NCBI GenBank assembly: GCA_944381075.1
Contig: CALWJT010000033.1
Location: 88,481-152,480 of the forward strand
Reading direction: 5' to 3'
Length of the DNA stretch: 64,000 nucleotides
From: an uncultured Clostridia bacterium
GTDB taxonomy: Bacteria; Bacillota; Clostridia; Oscillospirales; CAG-272
The position numbers and the translations under genes were made by a program. The notes beneath the pieces are model-generated. The model was not told the DNA's origin, did not search any database, and saw only the letters and a program-made list of their open reading frames with translations. Shown here piece after piece: positions 1 through 7,445 of the stretch; the stretch's first letter is position 1, and every line of letters starts with the position of its first letter.

Positions 1-974
1 ATGCAAATGTGCAGCCGCACAGCGGTGCGCAGGCGAATATGGCGGTTTATTTTGCGCTGCTGAAGCCCGGCGATACCGTGCTCGGCATGAATCTCGCGCA
101 TGGCGGCCATTTGACGCATGGTTCGCCCGTCAACATGTCGGGCTCCTATTTCCACTTTGTTCCTTACGGCGTGGATACAGAGACAGGACGCATCGACTAC
201 GACAAGCTGCGCGAGACCGCGCTCGAAGCAAAGCCGAAGCTCATTGTCGCCGGCGCTTCCGCCTATCCGCGCATCATCGATTTTGAAAAAATCGCAGCCG
301 TCGCCAAGGAGGTTGGCGCCTACTTCATGGTAGACATGGCGCACATCGCGGGACTTGTCGCGGCGGGACTGCATCCAAATCCGGTGCCGTATGCCGACGT
401 CGTCACCACCACGACGCACAAAACGCTGCGCGGACCGCGCGGCGGCATGATCCTCTGCCGCGAGGAGCTGGCAAAGGCGATCGACAAGGCGATCTTTCCC
501 GGTACGCAGGGAGGACCGCTCATGCACATCATCGCCGCCAAGGCCGTATGCTTCGGCGAGGCGCTGCGTCCCGAATTCAAAACCTATCAGGAGCAGATCC
601 TCAAAAATGCCAAGGCGCTGGAAAGATCTCTGCTCGCCGAGGGCTTCGATCTTGTCTCCGGTGGGACCGACAACCACCTGCTGCTCGTCGATCTTCGTCC
701 GATGGGCATCACAGGCAAGGAGCTTGAGCACAGGCTCGACGAGGTCTATATCACAGTCAACAAAAACGCCATTCCGGACGATCCGCAGAGCCCGTTTATC
801 ACAAGCGGCATCCGTGTCGGCACGCCCGCCGTCACGACAAGAGGCTTTGTGGAAAGCGACCTCGATACCGTTGGACATCTCATTGGACGATGCGCCAAGG
901 ATTTTGAGGCAAGCGCTGACCACATTCGCGAGCAGGTAACGGAGCTATGTGCGAAATATCCGCTCTACCGCTGA
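1..974 (+). CDS. glyA: Serine hydroxymethyltransferase, C-terminal part (5' end outside window)
   Basis: PLP enzyme that converts serine and tetrahydrofolate to glycine and 5,10-methylene-THF, the main cytosolic source of one-carbon units. The reading frame is open to the left edge: the codons before the first possible GTG still read Ala-Asn-Val-Gln-Pro-His-Ser-Gly, the conserved SHMT stretch, so the gene starts before the window. The PLP-lysine motif [14 protein letters not shown] is present. About 323 of the usual ~410 residues are visible, ending at a TGA. The next gene, pncC, overlaps its last 28 bases. Family assignment is certain. It supplies the folate pool used by the purine operon further right, but it is on the other strand and not part of that operon. 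Confidence 0.97.
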   Translation, partial: ANVQPHSGAQANMAVYFALLKPGDTVLGMNLAHGGHLTHGSPVNMSGSYFHFVPYGVDTETGRIDYDKLRETALEAKPKLIVAGASAYPRIIDFEKIAAVAKEVGAYFMVDMAHIAGLVAAGLHPNPVPYADVVTTTTHKTLRGPRGGMILCREELAKAIDKAIFPGTQGGPLMHIIAAKAVCFGEALRPEFKTYQEQILKNAKALERSLLAEGFDLVSGGTDNHLLLVDLRPMGITGKELEHRLDEVYITVNKNAIPDDPQSPFITSGIRVGTPAVTTRGFVESDLDTVGHLIGRCAKDFEASADHIREQVTELCAKYPLYR

Positions 975-1486
975 AAATTCGGCAAAGCGCCGAGACGCTT
1001 CTGCGCCTCGGCGCCGCGCGCGGGATCACCTTCGGCACAGCGGAAAGCTGCACCGGCGGGCTGATTGCCGCATCCATCACGGATGTTCCGGGCGCGTCCT
1101 CGGTGTTCTGGGGCGGGATCGTTTCCTATGACAACCGCGTAAAGCATCGGGTTTTGGGCGTAAAAGAGCAGACTCTGCGCGACTTCGGCGCCGTTTGCGC
1201 ACAAACCGCAGAGGAAATGGCAAAGGGTGCTCTATGCGTTCTTGGGACGACCTTTGCCGTCTCCGTGACCGGCATCGCCGGTCCGGGCGGCGGCACGCCG
1301 GAAAAGCCGGTCGGTCTCGTCTATCTCGCCGCGGCGTCAAAAAGCGGAGAAGTTTTTTGCCGACGGAAGGAATTTCACGGCAATCGGATGGAGATCCGGC
1401 TGCAAACGGTCGCCGAGGCACTGGAGCTGCTGCGCTTTGCCGTCGAAAACGTCCGAAATCCGGAACCATTTGACTCCCATCCGTAA
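947..1486 (+). CDS. pncC: CinA C-terminal domain protein / nicotinamide-nucleotide amidohydrolase
   Basis: A 179-residue stand-alone CinA C-terminal (PncC) domain. In characterised members it deamidates nicotinamide mononucleotide to nicotinic acid mononucleotide, recycling the NMN left by NAD-dependent DNA ligase. The family motifs [11 protein letters not shown] near the N-terminus and [17 protein letters not shown] in the middle are intact. The N-terminal MoCF-like domain of full-length CinA is absent, as in PncC-type proteins. The ATG lies inside the end of glyA (28-base overlap), so translation is probably coupled. The call is secure at family level; the NMN activity is inferred from the family. 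Confidence 0.92.
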   Translation: MCEISALPLKIRQSAETLLRLGAARGITFGTAESCTGGLIAASITDVPGASSVFWGGIVSYDNRVKHRVLGVKEQTLRDFGAVCAQTAEEMAKGALCVLGTTFAVSVTGIAGPGGGTPEKPVGLVYLAAASKSGEVFCRRKEFHGNRMEIRLQTVAEALELLRFAVENVRNPEPFDSHP

Positions 1487-1489
1487 TTT

Positions 1490-1537
1490 TGTGGAAAACT
1501 CTGTGGAAATTGTTGAAAATTACAAATATTTCCACTT
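1490..1537 (+). promoter_or_regulatory. Possible DnaA-box-like repeats ahead of holA
   Basis: The 86-base gap before holA is AT-rich and holds TGTGGAAAA (1490-1498) and TGTGGAAAT (1502-1510), reverse complements of TTTTCCACA and ATTTCCACA, plus a TTTCCACTT in the other orientation near 1529. These are one or two mismatches from the DnaA box TTATCCACA. A TTGACA follows at 1545 but no good -10 is found before the ribosome binding site. DnaA binding is only a guess. Confidence 0.25.
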
Positions 1538-1572
1538 AATTTGTTTGACATTCATTTTTACAGGAGGCGGAC

Positions 1573-2673
1573 ATGCCGGCAAAACCAGATGCTCCCATGA
1601 GTGCAGAGACGTTTTCCGCTGCCGTCAAGCAGGGGATCTGCGGAGCCTTTGTATTTTTCGGGGAAGAGGACTATCTAAAAACCATTTGTCGTGAAAAAGC
1701 CTTTCGAGCGGTAATGTCCGAGGGGATGGACGTTTTCAATTTTTTTCCGATCTCCTTCTCTCCCGCGTCAGGAACGCGGGAGGCCGCGATGGAAAAGCTT
1801 TTTGACGCGGTGAATGCCGTTCCGGTCATGCAGGACAAAAAGCTTGTGGTCATCACCGATCTGGCTCCCGCAGCGCTGCCCAAGGACTTGCTCGAAAATC
1901 TCTGTCAGGCGCTCGCATCCGCCGCCCGATCGGACGATACGGTCCTTATTTTAGAGTGCCGAGCGGACGAGCTTGTTGCAGACTATAAGCTCGAAGCAAG
2001 CACTGTCTATAAAAAACTCGCCGCATGCGCGAAAATGGTCCGCTTCGACCTTCTGACCCGCGGAAAGCTGATCGCGTGGGCCAAGCGATGTTTCCGAGAG
2101 GAGGCCGTCATTCTCTCCGACGAAGCGGCAGGACTTCTCTGCGACCTGTGCGCCGGACGCATGCTGGCGCTCTCCGGCGAAATCCAAAAGCTTGTCTGTT
2201 ATGCAAAATACGTGAAAGGCGGAACTCCTCCCGCGCTGGATGATAAGGACGTCAGGGAGATCGTCTGCGCTTCGGCGCCGGACGAAATCCCCTTTGCCAT
2301 GCTGACGGCCGCCCAAAGCTGGCGGCTTTCTGAGATGCTGGAGGCGATGGATACCGCGCGCGAGCAGCGGGAAGAGCCGATCGTGGTGCTGGCAAAGCTT
2401 TCCCGCATCTATCTTGACATGCTGTTTATCAAAACGGCAAGCGAAAATAGGATGCCGCCCTCGGAAATCGCAAAGGCGCTGAAAATGAAGGATTTCCGAG
2501 TCGGCAAATATTTGGCCTCGATCGCAAAGGTCCCGATAAGCGTGATAGAAAACGCAGTCCGTCTCTCGTATGAAACAGACAAAAGACTCAAAAGCCTGCC
2601 ATCCGATCCCTGGGTGCTGCTCGATAAACTTATTGTGGAAATTTATGCGCCGAAATCGCTGCGGGTCCCGTGA
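1573..2673 (+). CDS. holA: DNA polymerase III subunit delta
   Basis: The clamp-loader subunit that opens the beta sliding clamp. At 366 residues it has the usual HolA length and layout: an N-terminal AAA+-like domain beginning with the motif FVFFGEEDYLK, a middle lid domain, and a helical C-terminal collar domain ending SDPWVLLDKLIVEIY. As is normal for delta, there is no functional Walker A. The ATG is preceded by a strong AGGAGG site (1562-1567). It follows glyA-pncC after an 86-base AT-rich gap and precedes rnmV by 87 bases on the same strand, so it may be the first gene of a short housekeeping transcript. Confidence 0.93.
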   Translation: MPAKPDAPMSAETFSAAVKQGICGAFVFFGEEDYLKTICREKAFRAVMSEGMDVFNFFPISFSPASGTREAAMEKLFDAVNAVPVMQDKKLVVITDLAPAALPKDLLENLCQALASAARSDDTVLILECRADELVADYKLEASTVYKKLAACAKMVRFDLLTRGKLIAWAKRCFREEAVILSDEAAGLLCDLCAGRMLALSGEIQKLVCYAKYVKGGTPPALDDKDVREIVCASAPDEIPFAMLTAAQSWRLSEMLEAMDTAREQREEPIVVLAKLSRIYLDMLFIKTASENRMPPSEIAKALKMKDFRVGKYLASIAKVPISVIENAVRLSYETDKRLKSLPSDPWVLLDKLIVEIYAPKSLRVP

Positions 2674-2760
2674 CAGAAAAAGGAAGGTGCGGCCGTCCTG
2701 TGTCCCGAAGGGGTCCCCGCAAATCGGCATCTGATATGAAAAAAGGGGAATCTATCCATC

Positions 2761-3363
2761 ATGCTGGTCATTTCCAAACCGATCATCGTGGAAGGAAAAT
2801 ACGATAAAATCAAGCTTTCCTCCATCGTGAAGGCCAACATCATCACGACGGAGGGCTTCGGTATTTTTTCCGCACCGGAAAAAACAGCGCTCATCCGAAG
2901 GCTTGCCGAAAAGGACGGCGTTATCGTTTTGACAGACAGCGACGGCGCGGGTTTTGTTATCCGGAACCACCTGAGAAATCATATTCCGAAGGACAAGCTC
3001 ATTCACCTGTATATCCCGCAGGTAAAAGGACGGGAAAAGCGAAAAATCGAGCCGTCTAAGGAGGGCTATCTCGGTGTCGAGGGCATCGAAAGAGAAACGC
3101 TCGAGGCGCTTCTCCTGCCATATGCCGACAGGAAGGAGCCGCAGGCGAGGATGTCGCTCTCCAAATCCGATTTCTATGCCCTGGGACTTTCCGGAAAGAC
3201 GGACAGCGCTGCGCTGCGCGGGAAGCTGGCAAAAGCGCTTGCCCTTCCGGAAAGCCTGTCGGCGAATGCACTGCTTGCAGCCGTCAATTTGCTGATTTCC
3301 CAAGAAGAATTCACGGCTGCGCTGGAAAAAATAAAAAATCAACGAAAAACGGAGGAGCCATAA
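2761..3363 (+). CDS. rnmV: Ribonuclease M5
   Basis: Endoribonuclease that matures 5S rRNA by cleaving both strands of the precursor helix, with L18 as cofactor; a Firmicute hallmark. It has 200 residues. The N-terminal TOPRIM domain shows the glutamate motif IIVEGKYDKIK and the acidic DxD motif in VLTDSDGAGF. The following stretch KGREKRKIEPSKEGYLGVEG and the C-terminal half also match RNase M5 rather than primase or topoisomerase. In many Firmicutes rnmV sits beside ksgA; here its neighbours are holA and gtrA. The stop codon is followed two bases later by the TTG start of the next gene, so the two are translationally linked. Confidence 0.93.
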   Translation: MLVISKPIIVEGKYDKIKLSSIVKANIITTEGFGIFSAPEKTALIRRLAEKDGVIVLTDSDGAGFVIRNHLRNHIPKDKLIHLYIPQVKGREKRKIEPSKEGYLGVEGIERETLEALLLPYADRKEPQARMSLSKSDFYALGLSGKTDSAALRGKLAKALALPESLSANALLAAVNLLISQEEFTAALEKIKNQRKTEEP

Positions 3364-3365
3364 AT

Positions 3366-3908
3366 TTGGAAAATTCCGAAAAAAAGCCAGAGTCGGGCGG
3401 CGCTTTTGTCCAGTTTCTGCATAAGCTCATCAATGCCGTGCTGAATTTCCTGCACTTATCCAAATACAAAGAACAGATCATGTACCTTATCGTCGGCGGC
3501 GGGACGACGGCCATCGACTGGATCGTATTCACTCTGCTTGTTTTTCTCCTGCCGGATCTCTCCGGACTGCCGTTTTTCGAGCAGTTCCCCAATGCGATCG
3601 AATATACGGTATCATGGGTCGCCGCCGTCCTGTTCGCTTATTGGGCAAGCAAATACTTTGTCTTTGAGTCCGCAAAAAAAGAGGGCTCCATCCAGTTTTT
3701 TAAATTTGTCGCCTCCCGGCTGCTTACCCTGATCCTGTCCCTTGCCGGTGATTTTGTCCTGACGGGGCTTCTCAAAATGAACGAATTTCTCGCGAAGCTG
3801 ATCATTTCCGTTCTGGTCGTGATCATCAATTATATTACAAGCAAGCTTTTTGTTTTCAATAAAAAGCTGGAAGAGGAAGAGACACATGACGGCACGAGAC
3901 ATCCATGA
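3366..3908 (+). CDS. GtrA-family membrane protein
   Basis: Small integral membrane protein of the GtrA/DPMS family (Pfam GtrA-like), usually linked to transport of lipid-linked sugars or to cell-wall polysaccharide synthesis. It has 180 residues: about 35 cytoplasmic residues, then four hydrophobic segments, starting with YLIVGGGTTAIDWIVFTLL, and ending with the family feature ITSKLFVF. The start is a TTG two bases after the rnmV stop, in range of the GGAGG at the end of rnmV. Its 3' end overlaps mrnC by 23 bases. The sugar substrate cannot be told from sequence. Confidence 0.85.
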   Translation: MENSEKKPESGGAFVQFLHKLINAVLNFLHLSKYKEQIMYLIVGGGTTAIDWIVFTLLVFLLPDLSGLPFFEQFPNAIEYTVSWVAAVLFAYWASKYFVFESAKKEGSIQFFKFVASRLLTLILSLAGDFVLTGLLKMNEFLAKLIISVLVVIINYITSKLFVFNKKLEEEETHDGTRHP

Positions 3909-4308
3909 TTACAATGGGGCAATGCTCGCCTATATCGGGGATGCCGTCATCGAGCTTCTCATCCGGGAAGCCTTGACCCTCACCGGCCTATCCAATACCG
4001 GGAAGCTCTCGGCAGCGGCTCAGAAGCTGGTCTGCGCCAAGGCGCAAAGCGAGATCGCCGAGCGGCTGCAGGATATGCTCACGCCGGAGGAAGAGGCTGC
4101 CTACCGGCTCGGACGCAACCATCATACCTCAGGAAAGCCCAAAAGCGCGACAGCGGCAGAATATAGCCGGGCTACCGGGCTGGAAGCTGTATTCGGATAT
4201 CTGTATATGACCGGAAACAAAGACCGGATCCGCACCTTGTTCGCGGCGGCATACGAGCCTCTTTTAAAAAAGCTGGAAGTTTTGGAAGGAAATAATTGGA
4301 TTCCGTAA
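3886..4308 (+). CDS. mrnC: Mini-ribonuclease 3
   Basis: A dimeric RNase III catalytic domain without a double-stranded RNA-binding domain, which in Bacillus matures 23S rRNA. The chosen ATG at 3886 gives 140 residues, the normal Mini-III length, and lies behind GAAGAGGAAGAG; a start 36 bases upstream is possible but adds nothing that aligns. The catalytic motif LAYIGDAVIELLIRE and the second conserved block GRNHHTSGKPKSAT with the following glutamate-containing helix are visible. The gene overlaps the end of gtrA by 23 bases and closes the housekeeping run. In other Firmicutes mrnC often lies next to cysS and rlmB. Confidence 0.93.
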   Translation: MTARDIHDYNGAMLAYIGDAVIELLIREALTLTGLSNTGKLSAAAQKLVCAKAQSEIAERLQDMLTPEEEAAYRLGRNHHTSGKPKSATAAEYSRATGLEAVFGYLYMTGNKDRIRTLFAAAYEPLLKKLEVLEGNNWIP

Positions 4309-4385
4309 AAATCCGAATCTGTTAAAAAATTTACAAATTTATCACATTCTCGCTATTTTCATGTACTTTATATTTCAAAAGGATA

Positions 4386-4415
4386 TTGACATATAACTCA
4401 AATCTGTGTTAGAAT
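4386..4415 (+). promoter_or_regulatory. Sigma-A promoter of the HTH gene
   Basis: TTGACA at 4386-4391 and TAGAAT at 4410-4415 are separated by 18 bases, 42 bases upstream of the start codon at 4457. The surrounding DNA is AT-rich. Confidence 0.75.
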
Positions 4416-4456
4416 AAAAGAGGAAAATATATAATTTTACGTTAGGAGACAGAAAA

Positions 4457-4798
4457 ATGAAGTACGACGCAAATATGGTGATTCCAACCAAAGAAGAAAT
4501 CAAGCAGTACAAAGAGACGCTTGCCGATAATCTCGTCGCTCTGCGCAAGATGCTTTATCTTTCTCAGACGGAGTTCGGCAACAGGACCGGAATCTCCCGC
4601 ATTCGTCTTTCGATGATCGAATGCGGCAAATATGAGATGACATGGTCCCAATTTACCTCGATCCTTTTTGTTTTCTTCATGAACCGAAGCACAAAGCAGA
4701 TCATTTTCAGAAAAAAGCTCTTCCCTGATAAGCTTTTCGCTTATTTGCAGTGCAAGCATGTGGACGAGGACTTAGACGGATTTTATAAAGTCATCTGA
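4457..4798 (+). CDS. Small helix-turn-helix (XRE-like) regulator
   Basis: A 113-residue protein. Residues ~25-65 form a Cro/C1-type HTH: the segment LRKMLYLSQTEFGNRTGIS is followed by a recognition-helix-like RIRLSMIECGK. The rest has no familiar domain. It has its own promoter, an AGGAG site, and a strong terminator behind it, so it is a single-gene unit. Its codon use is less GC-rich than that of its neighbours. The target is unknown. Its ribosome-binding leader (GTTAGGAGAC then A-rich) is almost the same as that of the second XRE gene at 55314-55562. Confidence 0.75.
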   Translation: MKYDANMVIPTKEEIKQYKETLADNLVALRKMLYLSQTEFGNRTGISRIRLSMIECGKYEMTWSQFTSILFVFFMNRSTKQIIFRKKLFPDKLFAYLQCKHVDEDLDGFYKVI

Positions 4799-4820
4799 TC
4801 TGTGGTCCTTACATAAGGAA

Positions 4821-4857
4821 AAAGAGGCTGTTTGAGATACAAACAGCCTCTTTTTCT
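4821..4857. terminator. Bidirectional intrinsic terminator
   Basis: Perfect 13-base arms (4821-4833 and 4841-4853) around a 7-base loop, with an A-run on the left and a T-run on the right. It serves the HTH gene from the left and the DUF896 gene from the right. Confidence 0.9.
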
Positions 4858-4864
4858 CTTTCGA

Positions 4865-5068
4865 TCATTCCCGATTCCGTTTTAATTTCCGAATATCGCC
4901 CTCCGGCGTTTCCACATAGGTATTTTCGAGCTGTGCTGTAAAATTTTTGCGGAAGGCCGCGCGGAATTCGTCCCGCAGCCGCTGCTGCTCTTTCTTTTCT
5001 TCGTCCGTCAGCCCCTCCGTCTTCGCTTTTCTCGCAAGCGCGTTCAGTCTGTCTGTCCTCTCGCTCAA
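4865..5068 (-). CDS. DUF896 (YnzC-like) small protein
   Basis: A 67-residue protein of the DUF896 family, a small helical protein common in Firmicutes; the Bacillus members YnzC/YneB-neighbour proteins are associated with the SOS region, but no enzymatic role is known. The signature is the helix pair RLNALARKAKTEGLTDEEK followed by EQQRLRDEFRAAFRKNF. I chose the TTG at 5068 because it lies 6 bases after a clear GGAAAGGAG site and gives the family length; a start further upstream would add about 50 residues that do not resemble the family. It ends just before the shared terminator at 4821-4857. Confidence 0.8.
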   Translation of the reverse strand: MSERTDRLNALARKAKTEGLTDEEKKEQQRLRDEFRAAFRKNFTAQLENTYVETPEGDIRKLKRNRE

Positions 5069-5118
5069 AGCATTCTCCTTTCCGGCATTGCGCCAAAATC
5101 CGCATTTTTTCATATTTC

Positions 5119-5147
5119 TTGATTTTATTGCCGTTCCTCCATATAAT
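5119..5147 (+). promoter_or_regulatory. Sigma-A promoter of the serine hydrolase gene
   Basis: TTGATT (5119-5124) and TATAAT (5142-5147) with a 17-base spacer, about 125 bases before the start codon at 5273. It overlaps the upstream region of the divergent DUF896 gene. Confidence 0.7.
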
Positions 5148-5272
5148 AAGGAAGAGAACACAAGTGCCGCGGTCCTTCGCCGGCCGTCAAAAGACAGATT
5201 TCCAAGCCATATCCGCAAGGCTCCCTGTCCTTCTTTATTTTAACATATTTCAAACAAAAAAGGAAGATATCC

Positions 5273-7012
5273 ATGGATATTATCATGTATAAAAAGGCTT
5301 TGGACTATGTTTCCAAACTATATGGGAACAGAGAATCCCTGCACCCCATCCCGCCAAAATGCAGGAAACCCGCCTGTTCTGCTCCTTCTCCTGTCCGCTA
5401 TCCGTTTGAAAGAGCCTCTGCTGAGGAGGTCGGCATCCGAACAGAAACCGTCATGGCATTTTTAAACGAGCTATCAGAAATGCCGGAGCTTCGTCCGCAT
5501 TCTCTTATGATAGCCAAAGACGATAAAATCATCTGCGAATGTGAATTTTATCCGTATCGCGCCGATATCTGGCATGTCGGTCATTCTCTATGCAAAAGCA
5601 TCACCGGACTCGCCGTAGGACTTCTCATCGACGACGGACTTTTGTCCCTCGATGACAAAATCACGGAGCTGTTTGCAAAACGCGCATTCAGCATCGATTT
5701 TGTAAGGCAAAAGGATATCACCATCCGGCATTTGCTTACCATGAGCGCCGGCGTCGCTTTCAACGAGCTTGGAAGCGTCACCTATGAGGACTGGGCGGAA
5801 GGATTTTTCAGCGCCGGTGTAAAATTTGAACCCGGCACGCAGTTCATGTACAACAGCATGAATTCCTACATGCTGTCGGCCGCCATCCGTGAGGTGACGG
5901 GACGGGATATGTTCGAGCTTTTATCAGAGCGCCTTTTTGCTCCCATGGGGATCTCCGATATTTTTTGGGAGACCTGTCCCCGCGGCATTACCAAAGGCGG
6001 CTGGGGCCTCTACGCGAAAATAGAGGACCTGATGAAATTCGGCAAATTGTTTTTGGACGGCGGCGTTTGGAGGGGAAAAAGACTCATTTCAAAAGAATGG
6101 CTCGCAGCTTCCACGGCAAAGCAGATCGAATCCTCTCCCGCCATGAACGATTATGGCTACGGCTACCACATCTGGCGCAGTATCCGGAACGGCTCCTATC
6201 AGTTCAACGGAATGCTCGGTCAAAATCTTCTGATATTTCCCGACCTCCATATGATAATCGCAACCTATTGCGGGAATGCAGAATTTTTCCCAAAATCAAA
6301 GCTGGTCTCCCTGATCGGCAAGTATTTCGGATCCGGATTCTGTGCGGAGCCCTCTCTCAAGCCGTCACGCAGAGCCGCCTCCCAGCTATCATCTGTATGC
6401 AGAAAATTCGGTCTGCCGCAGGTCCTCGGGCACGCGGAAAAGAATGCGGGACTTGGCGCATTGTCCCGCATCATCGGGAAGCGATATGAAATCGACGCAA
6501 AAGGGACCTCCCTTTCTCCGGTCGTGCTCAGCGTCATGCAGAACTGCTTCACAGACGGCATTCAAAGCATTTCCTTCCAGGCCAGCGGCGATACCGTCAC
6601 GGCATTTTTTGAAAAACGGGAAGGCCGCATCCCCGTCCCGTTCGCTGTTGACGGAAGCGCGACCTATTTTACGTTTTCCGAAGGCGGCGAAACCTTTTCC
6701 GCCGCCGCCATGGGGAAAATGACAAAAAACGAGGACGACGTTCCGGTATTCAAGCTTTCCCTTTACTTTTTGGAAATGACAAGCGTTCGGCATATCAAGA
6801 TCTTTTTCCACCACGCAAAAATCATCGTGCGTTTTTCCGAAGAACCGGATGCCGAGGAGCTGTCCGCCGGTTTTCGTCCTCTGCTTGAAGAATTTCTCGC
6901 CAAAAACAAAGCCCTGAAGGCCATCGCTTCCAAAGCGGACGGCGGACTTCTCGCCTACAATATGGAAAAGCTCTTTTCACCGGAATACACGGCCGTCGAG
7001 ACCTCCCTATAA
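5273..7012 (+). CDS. Beta-lactamase-fold serine hydrolase
   Basis: A 579-residue protein of the serine beta-lactamase / penicillin-binding-protein superfamily (class C / EstB / 6-aminohexanoate-dimer hydrolase type). Residues ~50-345 form the catalytic domain. The nucleophile motif SLCK has Ser105 and Lys108, and the tyrosine motif YNS begins at Tyr193 after PGTQFM. Residues ~360-579 are an extra C-terminal domain that I do not recognise. There is no signal peptide or membrane segment, so the protein is probably cytoplasmic. The substrate could be an ester, an amide or a D-amino-acid peptide; true beta-lactamase activity is not implied. It is a single-gene unit with its own promoter. Confidence 0.8.
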   Translation: MDIIMYKKALDYVSKLYGNRESLHPIPPKCRKPACSAPSPVRYPFERASAEEVGIRTETVMAFLNELSEMPELRPHSLMIAKDDKIICECEFYPYRADIWHVGHSLCKSITGLAVGLLIDDGLLSLDDKITELFAKRAFSIDFVRQKDITIRHLLTMSAGVAFNELGSVTYEDWAEGFFSAGVKFEPGTQFMYNSMNSYMLSAAIREVTGRDMFELLSERLFAPMGISDIFWETCPRGITKGGWGLYAKIEDLMKFGKLFLDGGVWRGKRLISKEWLAASTAKQIESSPAMNDYGYGYHIWRSIRNGSYQFNGMLGQNLLIFPDLHMIIATYCGNAEFFPKSKLVSLIGKYFGSGFCAEPSLKPSRRAASQLSSVCRKFGLPQVLGHAEKNAGLGALSRIIGKRYEIDAKGTSLSPVVLSVMQNCFTDGIQSISFQASGDTVTAFFEKREGRIPVPFAVDGSATYFTFSEGGETFSAAAMGKMTKNEDDVPVFKLSLYFLEMTSVRHIKIFFHHAKIIVRFSEEPDAEELSAGFRPLLEEFLAKNKALKAIASKADGGLLAYNMEKLFSPEYTAVETSL

Positions 7013-7410
7013 AGGGCAGGAGAATGTGCGCTCCAGCCTTCGGGACAAAGTCCGGATTTCCATGAGCCTGCGACCGGATCTGCAGGCAGAGCCTTGGATC
7101 ATCCTTGACGACCTGAATCGTTCTTTTGTGATTGGAAATATCTTCGGTCGTATTGCTCCTTATAAACAAAGCAAATCATGGCCCTTCTCTTTTGGATCGG
7201 CCAATCGGAAATCCTTAATTTCTTTCTTTACAGCGCTCTGCATTTTTTACCGTCGGGAGTTTGGTTCGAAAACCGATGCCGGCATCCGGCGGACAGCGCC
7301 TTTGGGTGCAAAAACTGCGCCGGATATGTCGGCCGGCGCGGGGAAGCCGCCGGCAGAAAGCAGCGGACGCGCGCCGTGCCGGGCGAAATCCCGCACTGTG
7401 AAAATATAAA
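7013..7410. other. Intergenic, no gene recognised
   Basis: About 400 bases between the serine hydrolase and the terminator of the purine operon. Several frames stay open by chance, but none has a ribosome binding site or a family-like sequence. I see no RNA gene or repeat. Confidence 0.5.
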
Positions 7411-7445
7411 AAAGGAGTCCTGCCATGGCAGGACTCCTTTTTTTA
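7411..7445. terminator. Terminator of the purine operon (bidirectional)
   Basis: A perfect 30-base palindrome (7411-7440) that folds into a stem of about 13 pairs with a CATG-like tip. On the minus strand it is followed by a T-rich tract, just after the purL stop codon; on the plus strand by TTTTT. Confidence 0.92.

Noticed and set aside
5273-7012. True beta-lactamase resistance gene
   Set aside because: The SxxK and Tyr motifs show only the superfamily; length, extra domain and absent signal peptide argue for another hydrolase.
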